Below are positions 9,849-18,917 of a stretch of DNA of 64,000 bases, one piece after another. The notes beneath the pieces are model-generated. The model did no database searches. It was not told where the DNA came from and worked only from the letters and a program-made list of their open reading frames with translations. Position 1 is the stretch's first letter, and the number at the start of each line of letters is the position of its first letter. The stretch covers positions 1 through 64,000 of the forward strand of contig JAOKBJ010000004.1 in NCBI GenBank assembly GCA_028244835.1, written 5' to 3'. The stretch is from Methylophilaceae bacterium. Lineage in GTDB: Bacteria; Pseudomonadota; Gammaproteobacteria; Burkholderiales; Methylophilaceae. Position numbers and translations under genes: made by a program.

Positions 9849-10838
9849 CTATTTTAAATTGTCTTTATATGATTGAAATATTTTTATAATAGATTCGTTC
9901 AAGTTAATTTTCGGAATCCATCCTAATAAATTTTTTGCTTTTATGATATTAGGCACTAAATATGTAGCTTTATCATTTATTGAATTAATTATTATTTTAT
10001 TCTCTGCACCCAAACACTTATTAAATTTACTAGCCAAGTTAGTTAATGTAATTTCTTCATCTGAACCAACATTAAAAATTTCATTCTTTATATTTGTATC
10101 CATAATTGTATGTATAAATCTTATGCAATCATCAATATCAAGAAATGATCGCTTCGAATTTGGATTTGTATTTATATAATAATTCTTGTGTTCGTAAGTT
10201 GATTTTATGAAATTTGCAAAAATATATTTAGAATCATCTGCTAGATACATGTTTGGACCAACAATCGCAAATAGCCTTATTATGTTTGCTTTGAAATTAT
10301 TTTTTTCACTATAAAGTAAAGTGATATTTTCTGACGCTTTTTTTGCCTCAGAATAAAATGATAAGTTGGCATCTGAATTCATATACTTATTTGTATCTTC
10401 AGCGATAATTTTATCTTCTTGATTATCGTAAATTGCTGCTGAACTAAAAAATAAGAATTTACTAAACTTACAATTATTCGAAATTTTTAGTAGATTTTCT
10501 GTTCCTTTATAAATTGTATTATATCTATCGAGATTTGAATTTTTTTTCTTAAATCTTTCTTTTGAGCTTGGCGATGCAGCATGAATTACATAGTCATAAT
10601 GTTGAGAAGGTAGGGCATTAATTATTCTTATATCACTTTGAAAAAAATTAATGTTTACAACTTGCTTCTCATTTTTATTAGAATAGTTCTTATTATTTGA
10701 TCGCGTGATAATATCAATATCAATTTCTTTTGCATCTATCTTCGATGATTGGCATATGCTATTAATAATTGCATTTCCAATAAATCCTGTACCACCAGTT
10801 AATAAAATCTTATATTTTCTTTTATTGTTAACCATCAT
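9849..10838 (-). CDS. NAD-dependent epimerase/dehydratase or sugar 4-ketoreductase (CDP-abequose synthase-like candidate)
   Basis: KILLTGGTGFIGNAIINSI Rossmann motif; SFYSEAKKASE matches the YxxxK catalytic motif. Confidence 0.8.
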   Translation of the reverse strand: MMVNNKRKYKILLTGGTGFIGNAIINSICQSSKIDAKEIDIDIITRSNNKNYSNKNEKQVVNINFFQSDIRIINALPSQHYDYVIHAASPSSKERFKKKNSNLDRYNTIYKGTENLLKISNNCKFSKFLFFSSAAIYDNQEDKIIAEDTNKYMNSDANLSFYSEAKKASENITLLYSEKNNFKANIIRLFAIVGPNMYLADDSKYIFANFIKSTYEHKNYYINTNPNSKRSFLDIDDCIRFIHTIMDTNIKNEIFNVGSDEEITLTNLASKFNKCLGAENKIIINSINDKATYLVPNIIKAKNLLGWIPKINLNESIIKIFQSYKDNLK

Positions 10839-11988
10839 TTTTTTTACAATAAAGTACTGTTTCGTATGAAAAACCAGTGTAGTTACGTATATAAAATTTA
10901 TAATTACTATTTATTGAGTTTATTAGGTTTACAATCTTCCATAAGTCAAAGACTCTATGATAAATACTAATTGCTAGATTTGGAGATTTCTTAATAATGT
11001 TTTCAGCTCCTTTGATGGCCTTTATTTCGTAACCTTCAATGTCTATGCTAATAAATGTGTAATCATCTTCACTTATTATGTCATCAAGTTTTTTTACTTC
11101 AATAATTCCTACCGAAGAGCCTTTATTCCCCATTTCACTGCAAAGGCCGCTACCTATAGTAAATTCTTCTGTCTTGTTTTCATCACCAAGAGCAAATGGT
11201 AAAAGAGATATATTATTAGCAATTTTAGATTTATTTTTATTACATAAATCTTTTAGTAGGTTAAAGTTGACTGGATCTGGCTCTATTGCAATTAAGTTGT
11301 TAATTTTTCCAATATTATTAATTAAAGATAATATTGAGTCCCCTGTGTATGCCCCACAATTTATATAATTTCTATAATCTTTTTTTTTGAATATTGTTAA
11401 GTCAAAATATTGCTCACTTATTGGTTTTGATTCAATTTTTTGTGGTTCATGTGTTACGTAGGTTTTTAGTAGGCTAAGAAAAGTCTCTTGACTAATGCTA
11501 TCTTCTAATAGTTGGTAGGCTTGGTTTATTTCATTTGCATCTAAAAAGATTAGATATGGATTGGTATCATAATCATGGTCGTGATGATGTATATTAAATT
11601 CAAATATATTTGGAGCCCAAACAATTTTTTTGAAACCTAAATTTAGTAGATTTTTTGATACCTCATTGAAGCTATTAATATTGCCAATTGAGACAATTAT
11701 ACAAAAATTATTTTTATTTTTTATATTGATAGCGTTATTTGGTCCTATCAATAATTTACTATTTTCTCCATCTATGTCTTGAGCTTTTTCGTTGTATTTT
11801 TTATCTATTATATATTTTGGAATTATATTAAATCTTGATAAGACAGAATTATGCAAAGGTAAATATCCTTCGCCATGCCCATAAACTATTACGTCATAAC
11901 CTTTGATAATTTCTAAAACATGAAATTCATTTTTAAATCTTTTAGATTTGGCTTCATTAATTAAGATGTTTAAGTTTGAATTTATCAC
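10828..11988 (-). CDS. FkbM family methyltransferase
   Basis: YINCGAYTGDSILSLINNIGKINNLIAIEPDPVNFNLL ... ISIDIEGYEIKAIKGA typical of FkbM domain. Confidence 0.85.
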   Translation of the reverse strand: MINSNLNILINEAKSKRFKNEFHVLEIIKGYDVIVYGHGEGYLPLHNSVLSRFNIIPKYIIDKKYNEKAQDIDGENSKLLIGPNNAINIKNKNNFCIIVSIGNINSFNEVSKNLLNLGFKKIVWAPNIFEFNIHHHDHDYDTNPYLIFLDANEINQAYQLLEDSISQETFLSLLKTYVTHEPQKIESKPISEQYFDLTIFKKKDYRNYINCGAYTGDSILSLINNIGKINNLIAIEPDPVNFNLLKDLCNKNKSKIANNISLLPFALGDENKTEEFTIGSGLCSEMGNKGSSVGIIEVKKLDDIISEDDYTFISIDIEGYEIKAIKGAENIIKKSPNLAISIYHRVFDLWKIVNLINSINSNYKFYIRNYTGFSYETVLYCKKNDG

Positions 11989-12012
11989 TTATTTGAAAGT
12001 TAATAAATATTA

Positions 12013-13200
12013 TTATGAAACTATTCCATCAACAAAGTCATCAGTATCAAAAACTTTTTGATATGGAATAGTTCCTTCATACAAGCCGTTCTTATTAACT
12101 CTTCCTCTAATTTTAGGCATATATTCTTTAACAAAATAGTGATCTTTATTCCCTGCCAAACAAGTTCGAACCTCTCCATATGAAAAGTGTTTAATTCTTA
12201 GTCCTCTAGCTAAAATTGCCGAGAGTTTTTCTACAAAGATATTTCCAATAGATAAATGAATATAAGGGCAGGGCATTACATCCCCATATTTTGTGATGGT
12301 AATACTTCTTTTAACTGCAATACAACCAATATCAAGCCCATGCCCCCCAGAAGTTCTAGTAAAGACATCATATTTTTCTGAATATTTTTTTACTTGTTCA
12401 AACTCCTTCTCACCACACATTTCCGATGTGTCGCCTTCCCATACTCCTACTGGTTTAGCATAAGTAACATATATACCCACATTCACTTCTTTGCCCCATT
12501 CGAGCATATTTTTAAATTCTTCTGAATACGCCCTTGATTTTGTAAGGCAAGTCATTATTATTACTTTCAGATTGGCATTTTTCGCATTAACAATACCTTC
12601 CATTATTCTCTTGTAAGAACCTTTTTTCTTTCTGAACATATCATGCTCTTTTTCAATAAAGCTATCTAAGCTTATCTGAACTTTATCAAGTCCTTGTTTT
12701 TTTAAATGTAGCGCTTTTTCTTTAGATAAAAACCATGCATTAGTATCAGTTGCAATATAAAATCGTTCTGGCCCTATAGCTTTAAGGACATCATCAAAAG
12801 CTTTATATGTTAATGGCTCTCCGCCTGATAAAACAAATTGACCAATACCCATCTCATCAGCCTGATCAGCTATCATTTTAACGTCTTGAGGGTTTAATTT
12901 TCTTCTAGTGTCTGCTTTTTCTGCTTTAGCTGTTTTGTGCATAAATAAATCTGCACAACAGTGATCACACTGAAAGTTACATAGGTAGTCGTAATTAAGA
13001 ATAATCAGAGGAATTGGGTCACCATTCTGAGCTTTTTTTATATAGTTTTGAGATTTTTCATAAACTATTGGCTTTTCTTTTTTTGATATTGCTCTATCTG
13101 CAAGCTCTCTATCTTTGACCCATTGTTTTTTTGGGGAAACTTCCCAGCTGATTTTTGCGGTTTGATTTTCTTTTATTGCGACTATAGGAATAGTTTTCAT
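12013..13200 (-). CDS. radical SAM protein with SPASM-like C-terminal cysteines
   Basis: CNFQCDHCC (CxxxCxxC), LSGGEPLTYK, C-terminal CIAVKRSITITKYGDVMPCPYIHLSIGNI and CLAGNKDHYF. Confidence 0.85.
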   Translation of the reverse strand: MKTIPIVAIKENQTAKISWEVSPKKQWVKDRELADRAISKKEKPIVYEKSQNYIKKAQNGDPIPLIILNYDYLCNFQCDHCCADLFMHKTAKAEKADTRRKLNPQDVKMIADQADEMGIGQFVLSGGEPLTYKAFDDVLKAIGPERFYIATDTNAWFLSKEKALHLKKQGLDKVQISLDSFIEKEHDMFRKKKGSYKRIMEGIVNAKNANLKVIIMTCLTKSRAYSEEFKNMLEWGKEVNVGIYVTYAKPVGVWEGDTSEMCGEKEFEQVKKYSEKYDVFTRTSGGHGLDIGCIAVKRSITITKYGDVMPCPYIHLSIGNIFVEKLSAILARGLRIKHFSYGEVRTCLAGNKDHYFVKEYMPKIRGRVNKNGLYEGTIPYQKVFDTDDFVDGIVS

Positions 13201-13346
13201 AAGATTTGTTTAATTACACTTGTTACTTATTATATCAAGCACAAGTTACTAAGTCTATCTTCAATTAATGTAGCATCTATTAAGTAAATTATGGGTTAAA
13301 GAGTAATTGAAAAAACTATGTAAAAAAAGTTAATTTCTAAACAGAG

Positions 13347-14924
13347 CTATTTACTTTTAAAGCTCTTAAGTCTGTAAATATCTCCGTAAATACTTTTATA
13401 ATAAACGTTGGGACTATAGGATAGAATAGCTACTCTTTCATATAAATTAGTTCTTGCAATAGCTCGGGTTAAATTTTTTATTCCTGGTAAAACCTGATTC
13501 GTTGGAAAAATTATTGTAGGCTTTTCTTTCTTTAGTAAGCTAACAAATTCATCTTCGTTCCAATTAAGTTGAAGGTAAGCACTTCTTAAATCATACATTT
13601 TTAATGATGTTGGGAGAAGTCCGGTTAATGGAAATAGAACTTGAGCAAAACCAGCTGTAGCCAGAGTTGAATCTTTATTAGACAACTGTTTAAGCATATC
13701 AGCAGCAATTAAAAAATTTGATTTTTTAATTATTTCTATTTCACTGTAATTATTCTTCCATAGCTGATCGTATGCATCCTTTATCGCGTTTTCTTTATGG
13801 TACACATTTATATTTAACGTTTTAACAGTATTCCCATAAACCCCAGAAATACATAAGATAATGATAGCGACCATTAAATATTTTTTTATAATTTTAGGCT
13901 CATTTAAAGTGACATATCGCCAACCCATTGCCGATATTCCAGCAAGGCCTGGGATTGAGTTTGCAAAATGATAATCAAATCCAATTTTATAAGTAGCTTC
14001 TAGAATTGGAACTAATGATAAGGCGAGCCAGAAGTAGAATCGATTAATAGCAACCAATTTTTTATTTAAAAAATATAATTTGAATAAATATAAAGTGGAA
14101 ATAGCTGAAAGGACAATCCCAAACCAATATTCCTTAATCATAATTAAACTAAATTTAGAAAAGTAAGGGGTTATAAGTTCTGCTGTAAGGTCTGACTGCC
14201 GACCAATAATACCTATGTAAGAATCAAGAATCATCCATGGGCTTCCTCCACCTCGAAGTATAATGAGAATAAATAGAATAGTTACTCCAAATACTACTGA
14301 GCCAATAAGATATTTAGCTAGAAATTTCCATCCATATGCAAATAAAATTGCAACCCCTCCAACAATATAGAAAGGCAAAAAAGGCTCTCTTAATAACACA
14401 CCAAATGTAGCAAGCACTCCTATGAGGTAAAATAGGTTTTTATTTCCCGTATTAGTATTTTGAGAAATAAGAAGTGCTAAGAAAAGAGGGAGATATGCAG
14501 CCCAAATACTATTTCTGAATCCATAATTGATTAATGAGTAGTCATGCATCACCAATAATAAGGCAGCAACTATCACGACACTGAATAAAATACTATTACT
14601 TTCTTTTTCAATAACTTTAAAAAAAACTATGGATGCAATAACTGCAAGACACAAATCAATCCAGCGTAAAGCTATAAACTGATTAATTTCTAAACCATAA
14701 ACCCATGAAGTTATAAGCGAATATAAAACTACTGGAGAAATAGGATCGATATTTTCACCATTGGATAAGACTGAGTAAAAATATTGAGAGTAAAAAGAGT
14801 ATATACCGCCATCAGTTTCTGGATAAAAAGAAATAAAATGGATTCTTAAATAACCAGTAGTTAAAATTGCTACAAGGATCGCAATTAAAGTACTTAAAGC
14901 TTTATAATTTCTACTAGCAAACAT
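13347..14924 (-). CDS. polytopic membrane protein, putative GT-C-type glycosyltransferase; paralog of 1-721
   Basis: 525 aa, about ten hydrophobic segments; Asp-containing first loop FYPETDGGIYSFYSQYF; C-terminal soluble region. Confidence 0.7.
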   Translation of the reverse strand: MFASRNYKALSTLIAILVAILTTGYLRIHFISFYPETDGGIYSFYSQYFYSVLSNGENIDPISPVVLYSLITSWVYGLEINQFIALRWIDLCLAVIASIVFFKVIEKESNSILFSVVIVAALLLVMHDYSLINYGFRNSIWAAYLPLFLALLISQNTNTGNKNLFYLIGVLATFGVLLREPFLPFYIVGGVAILFAYGWKFLAKYLIGSVVFGVTILFILIILRGGGSPWMILDSYIGIIGRQSDLTAELITPYFSKFSLIMIKEYWFGIVLSAISTLYLFKLYFLNKKLVAINRFYFWLALSLVPILEATYKIGFDYHFANSIPGLAGISAMGWRYVTLNEPKIIKKYLMVAIIILCISGVYGNTVKTLNINVYHKENAIKDAYDQLWKNNYSEIEIIKKSNFLIAADMLKQLSNKDSTLATAGFAQVLFPLTGLLPTSLKMYDLRSAYLQLNWNEDEFVSLLKKEKPTIIFPTNQVLPGIKNLTRAIARTNLYERVAILSYSPNVYYKSIYGDIYRLKSFKSK

Positions 14925-14963
14925 ACATACCTTATTGTAAAAACTGATCGGACATTCTATTTT

Positions 14964-15017
14964 AAATATAAATTTAGATTTTAATAATTATCATGATTTA
15001 AATATAAATTTATATTT
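14964..15017. promoter_or_regulatory. two 18-bp palindromic sites upstream of the rubrerythrin gene
   Basis: AAATATAAATTTAGATTT (14964-14981, one symmetry mismatch) and AAATATAAATTTATATTT (15000-15017, perfect palindrome), 36 bp centre to centre. Confidence 0.5.
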
Positions 15018-15115
15018 TTCATTCCCCTAGGAAGACAATAAATATATCATAGAGATTAAGCACTAAGTTAGTTTTTAATCACAACTTGTTATATTTATTA
15101 TTAGGAGTAATAAAA

Positions 15116-15538
15116 ATGGCTTTAAAAGGAAGCAAGACAGAACAAAACTTAAAAGATGCCTTTTCAGGTGAATCTCAAGCAAATCGCCGTTATCTTTATT
15201 TTGCAGCAAAAGCAGATGTAGAAGGGTATAACGATGTCGCCGCCTTATTTAGATCAACTGCAGAAGGTGAGACAGGACATGCTCATGGACATTTGGAATA
15301 TCTTGAAGAATGTGGTGATCCTGCAACAGGACTACCTATTGGTACTACAGAAAATAATCTCAAAGCTGCTGTAGCTGGAGAGACTCATGAATATACAGAT
15401 ATGTATCCTGGTATGGCAAAAACTGCCAGAGATGAAGGTTTTGATGAAGTTGCAGATTGGTTTGAAACGCTTGCTAAAGCAGAGCGGTCTCATGCTAATC
15501 GTTATGTAAAAGCATTAGGTGAATTAGTGGAAATGTAA
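15116..15538 (+). CDS. rubrerythrin-like diiron protein lacking the C-terminal rubredoxin domain
   Basis: [65 protein letters not shown]; start set to 15116 because of upstream AGGAG. Confidence 0.93.
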   Translation: MALKGSKTEQNLKDAFSGESQANRRYLYFAAKADVEGYNDVAALFRSTAEGETGHAHGHLEYLEECGDPATGLPIGTTENNLKAAVAGETHEYTDMYPGMAKTARDEGFDEVADWFETLAKAERSHANRYVKALGELVEM

Positions 15539-15544
15539 TAAAAA

Positions 15545-15578
15545 ATCGGGGAATATTCCTTCCCCAGTTTTTTTATTA
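15545..15578 (+). terminator. rho-independent terminator after the rubrerythrin gene
   Basis: ggggaatattccttcccc hairpin followed by agttttttt. Confidence 0.6.
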
Positions 15579-15591
15579 TTTTGAGACATCT

Positions 15592-16923
15592 ATGAATACT
15601 CCAAAAGAAGGCAATCTAGAAGCACCAACGCGCCATCCTATTGATTGGAAAAATCCAGACTATTTTAGTGAAGAGTTACTTAATCAAGAATTAGAACGAG
15701 TTTTTGATATCTGCCATGGTTGTAGAAGATGTGTAAGTCTTTGCCAGTCATTCCCGGTGTTATTTGATTTAGTAGATGAATCAAGCACTATGGAGGTAGA
15801 TGGTGTTGATAAAGCGGATTTCACAAAAGTGGTAGACCAATGCTATATGTGTGATTTATGTTATATGACAAAATGTCCTTATGTACCCCCTCATGAATGG
15901 AATGTGGATTTCCCCCATCTAATGTTAAGAGCTAAAGCGATTAAGTATAAAAAAGGAAAAGTTAAGCTTAGAGATAAAGTTCTTACTAGCACTGACAATG
16001 TTGGCAACTTTGCAGGAATTCCGATTATCGCGCCAACTATCAATGCCATAAATAAAGTTGGTGTTGCAAGAAAAGGACTAGAGCTAGTTGCGGGAATCCA
16101 TTCAAAAGCTTGGCTACCAAAATTCGAAAGTAATACTTTAAGAAAAAGGCTTAAAAATTATAAAAGTGATTTATTGGCAGAGCCAGCAGGAATAACAACC
16201 GGAAAAGTGGCTTTATTCTCTACTTGCTTTACGAACCGAAATGAGCCTGGTCCTGGAGAGGATTTAGTTAAAGTTTTTGAGCACAATAAAATTTTAATTA
16301 CGCTTACTGAAAAAGAGAGCTGCTGCGCTATTCCAAAGCTTGAGTTAGGAAATCTTGAAGCAGTCGAAGAAGCCAAAGAAGTTAATATTCCAATTTTAGC
16401 TAAACTTGTTGACGAAGGCTGGGACCTAACAGCACTAATTCCATCTTGTGTTTTAATGTTCAAACAAGAACTTCCGTTAATGTTCCCAGATGATAATGAC
16501 GTTATTAAAGTAAAAAACGCATTTTATGATCCATTTGAATATTTAATGTTAAGAAATAAAGAGAATAAGTTTTTAACTGATTTTAAAAAAAGTTTAGGTA
16601 AGATTTCATATCATGCAGCATGTCACCAGAGAGTCCAAAATATTGGGCCTAAAACTAAAGATACTTTATCTTTAATACCTGATACTCAGGTTGAGATTAT
16701 TGAAAGATGCTCTGGCCATGACGGGACATATGCCGTTAAAAAAGAAAGCCATGATTTTGCTGTAAAGATTGTTAAACCTGTAGTAAGAAAAATTAATGAA
16801 GCAGAACCTGACCATTATGGAAGCGATTGTGCGATGGCTGGACATCATATTGGTCACATTATAGATAATGGTAAAGAGCCAGAACATCCTATGTCATTGC
16901 TTAGAAAAGCATATGATATTTAA
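15592..16923 (+). CDS. heterodisulfide reductase-related Fe-S cluster protein (GlpC/HdrD-like)
   Basis: CHGCRRCVSLCQSFP and CYMCDLCYMTKCPYVPP ferredoxin motifs; two C-terminal cysteine motifs (FSTCFTN..ESCCAIP; HAACHQRVQ..ERCSGHDG). Confidence 0.88.
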   Translation: MNTPKEGNLEAPTRHPIDWKNPDYFSEELLNQELERVFDICHGCRRCVSLCQSFPVLFDLVDESSTMEVDGVDKADFTKVVDQCYMCDLCYMTKCPYVPPHEWNVDFPHLMLRAKAIKYKKGKVKLRDKVLTSTDNVGNFAGIPIIAPTINAINKVGVARKGLELVAGIHSKAWLPKFESNTLRKRLKNYKSDLLAEPAGITTGKVALFSTCFTNRNEPGPGEDLVKVFEHNKILITLTEKESCCAIPKLELGNLEAVEEAKEVNIPILAKLVDEGWDLTALIPSCVLMFKQELPLMFPDDNDVIKVKNAFYDPFEYLMLRNKENKFLTDFKKSLGKISYHAACHQRVQNIGPKTKDTLSLIPDTQVEIIERCSGHDGTYAVKKESHDFAVKIVKPVVRKINEAEPDHYGSDCAMAGHHIGHIIDNGKEPEHPMSLLRKAYDI

Positions 16924-16942
16924 TAATTAACGGAAAAGTAAA

Positions 16943-17524
16943 ATGAAATTGTTAAGTAAAAAAGATTTATTTAGTTTAGAAAAATATTCAGAAATTAGAA
17001 ATGAATTTAGAACAAAAGTTATGAAGCATAAAGAGAGTAGGCGCTTAGCATTTAATAATCATGCAGTACTTTATTTTGAAGATGCACTCACTATGCAATA
17101 TCAGGTTCAGGAAATGCTTAGAATCGAAAGAATCTTTGAATCAGAAGGAATTCAGCAAGAGTTAGATGTTTACAATACACTTATCCCTGAAGGGGCTAAT
17201 TGGAAAGCAACTTTTATGATTGAATATACCGATGTTCAGGAGAGAAAAGCAGCTTTAGCAAAGCTTATTGGTGTAGAAAGATCTATTTGGATTAAGGTTG
17301 AAGAAAGCGAAAAGGTATACGCAATTGCTAATGAGGATATGGATCGTGAAACTGAAGATAAAACTTCAGCTGTGCATTTTATGCGTTTTGAATTAACAAG
17401 AGATATGATTAATAATATAAAGGTAGGTTTACCAATTATCTTTGGAATAGATCATGATTTTTATAAAACAGAAATAATAGTTTCCCCAAAAGTGCAAAGA
17501 GCATTAATTATTGACTTAAATTAG
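16943..17524 (+). CDS. DUF3501 family protein
   Basis: ALTMQYQVQEMLRIERIFESEGIQQELDVYNTLIPEG resembles DUF3501; same neighbourhood (rubrerythrin, Fe-S protein) as known for the family. Confidence 0.85.
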   Translation: MKLLSKKDLFSLEKYSEIRNEFRTKVMKHKESRRLAFNNHAVLYFEDALTMQYQVQEMLRIERIFESEGIQQELDVYNTLIPEGANWKATFMIEYTDVQERKAALAKLIGVERSIWIKVEESEKVYAIANEDMDRETEDKTSAVHFMRFELTRDMINNIKVGLPIIFGIDHDFYKTEIIVSPKVQRALIIDLN

Positions 17525-18167
17525 GCGGTTTTTGGTCAAACCGCCATAAATACCAAGAAGCAACTGATCGATAGGGGCTCCAAGCTGCAGAAATCTCTAT
17601 AATTTCTTTAGGTGTAATCGGGTTAGCTAGTCTTTTAAGTTTTTGGTAATTTCTCCTAATAGCTAAATCATTGTGAGGCATAATATCCAACCTTCCCAGA
17701 TTGAATATTAAAAGCATCTGGGCTGTCCATTCTCCAATACCTTTGATTTTTGTAAATAATTTAATTATTTCATCATCAGCCATTGAAATTATCTTAATAG
17801 ATGTGGGTAATTTATTTATAGTATTTTGGTAAGCAATTTCTAAAATAGTTAATAATTTATTTTGAGATAAGCCACATGATTTTATTTCAATAGAAGATTT
17901 TTCTAAAATTGATTTATCATCTGGGAATTCATTGTTGAATATCATTAAAAAACGTTCAAAAATAGCATTCCCTGCTTTTGGATGTAATTGTTGAAAAATA
18001 ACTGATTTTATTAAGGACTGGTAGGGTTCTAAATCATGGCCTATCTTCGGACTAAAACCCCCTATTTTTTTTATTAAGGTTTCCCAGTCAGCATCTATTT
18101 TAGAAAGAAAATCTGATGCTTCTTTATATTTGCTATTTCGATCACCAATTAATGGATTTACCTGCAT
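17508..18167 (-). CDS. DNA-3-methyladenine glycosylase II (AlkA-like HhH-GPD)
   Basis: LIKSVIFQQLHPKAGNAIFERF; KIKGIGEWTAQMLLIFNLGRLDIMPHNDLAIR; W-x-PYRSVASWYLWR. Confidence 0.9.
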   Translation of the reverse strand: MQVNPLIGDRNSKYKEASDFLSKIDADWETLIKKIGGFSPKIGHDLEPYQSLIKSVIFQQLHPKAGNAIFERFLMIFNNEFPDDKSILEKSSIEIKSCGLSQNKLLTILEIAYQNTINKLPTSIKIISMADDEIIKLFTKIKGIGEWTAQMLLIFNLGRLDIMPHNDLAIRRNYQKLKRLANPITPKEIIEISAAWSPYRSVASWYLWRFDQKPPNLSQ

Positions 18168-18828
18168 AGTCTAAGTAAGTTCCTGAATTATCAAGTGTTA
18201 GTTTATCAATTTGTTTAATCATGCCTTGGACACTCTCAAATGAATCAATCCATCCCCCAGGTCCACCCATATCTGTTCTTACCCATCCTGGATGGAGAGT
18301 TAAGGTGGCAATCCCTTGGTTTTTAAGATCGTGAGTTAAAGATCTCATCATACTATTCAGAGCAGTTTTACTACTTCGATAAATATACGATCCGCCAGAA
18401 GTATTATCATCAATACTACCCATCTTGCTTGTAATAGATACAACCTTCTTTAAGTCACCATTTATTATTTGATTTAAAAAATTTTCAACTATTTGATATG
18501 GAGCAATGGTGTTAACTTTAAAACTTTCTATCCATTCATCATAGTTTATATTTCCAACAGTGCTTGATCGATAAATACCTGCATTGTTTATTAGTACATC
18601 AATTTTTTCATTTTGTAATTGTTGTGAAAGGCTCTTAATTGCTTTGACATTTCCAACATCTAATTCATAGACTTTAATCTTATTAGAAGTTTCTGCTAAC
18701 TCTTTAAGCTCCTTAGCATTGTTTATATTCCGACAACAAGCTAAAACCTCAAATCCATTTTCGCTATATTGCTTAACAAATTCGTATCCTAGACCTCTAT
18801 TTGCGCCGGTAATTAATACGGTACTCAT
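18142..18828 (-). CDS. short-chain dehydrogenase/reductase
   Basis: VLITGANRGLGYEF, INNAGIY, YRSSKTALN (YxxxK-type). Confidence 0.9.
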   Translation of the reverse strand: MSTVLITGANRGLGYEFVKQYSENGFEVLACCRNINNAKELKELAETSNKIKVYELDVGNVKAIKSLSQQLQNEKIDVLINNAGIYRSSTVGNINYDEWIESFKVNTIAPYQIVENFLNQIINGDLKKVVSITSKMGSIDDNTSGGSYIYRSSKTALNSMMRSLTHDLKNQGIATLTLHPGWVRTDMGGPGGWIDSFESVQGMIKQIDKLTLDNSGTYLDYAGKSINW

Positions 18829-18917
18829 TTTAAGTTGTCTCCTATAATTTAAATATAAACTTTATTTTTTTTTAAAGTCTATAATAAAGTAATCAATATA
18901 TTAGTATAGGCAGACTT

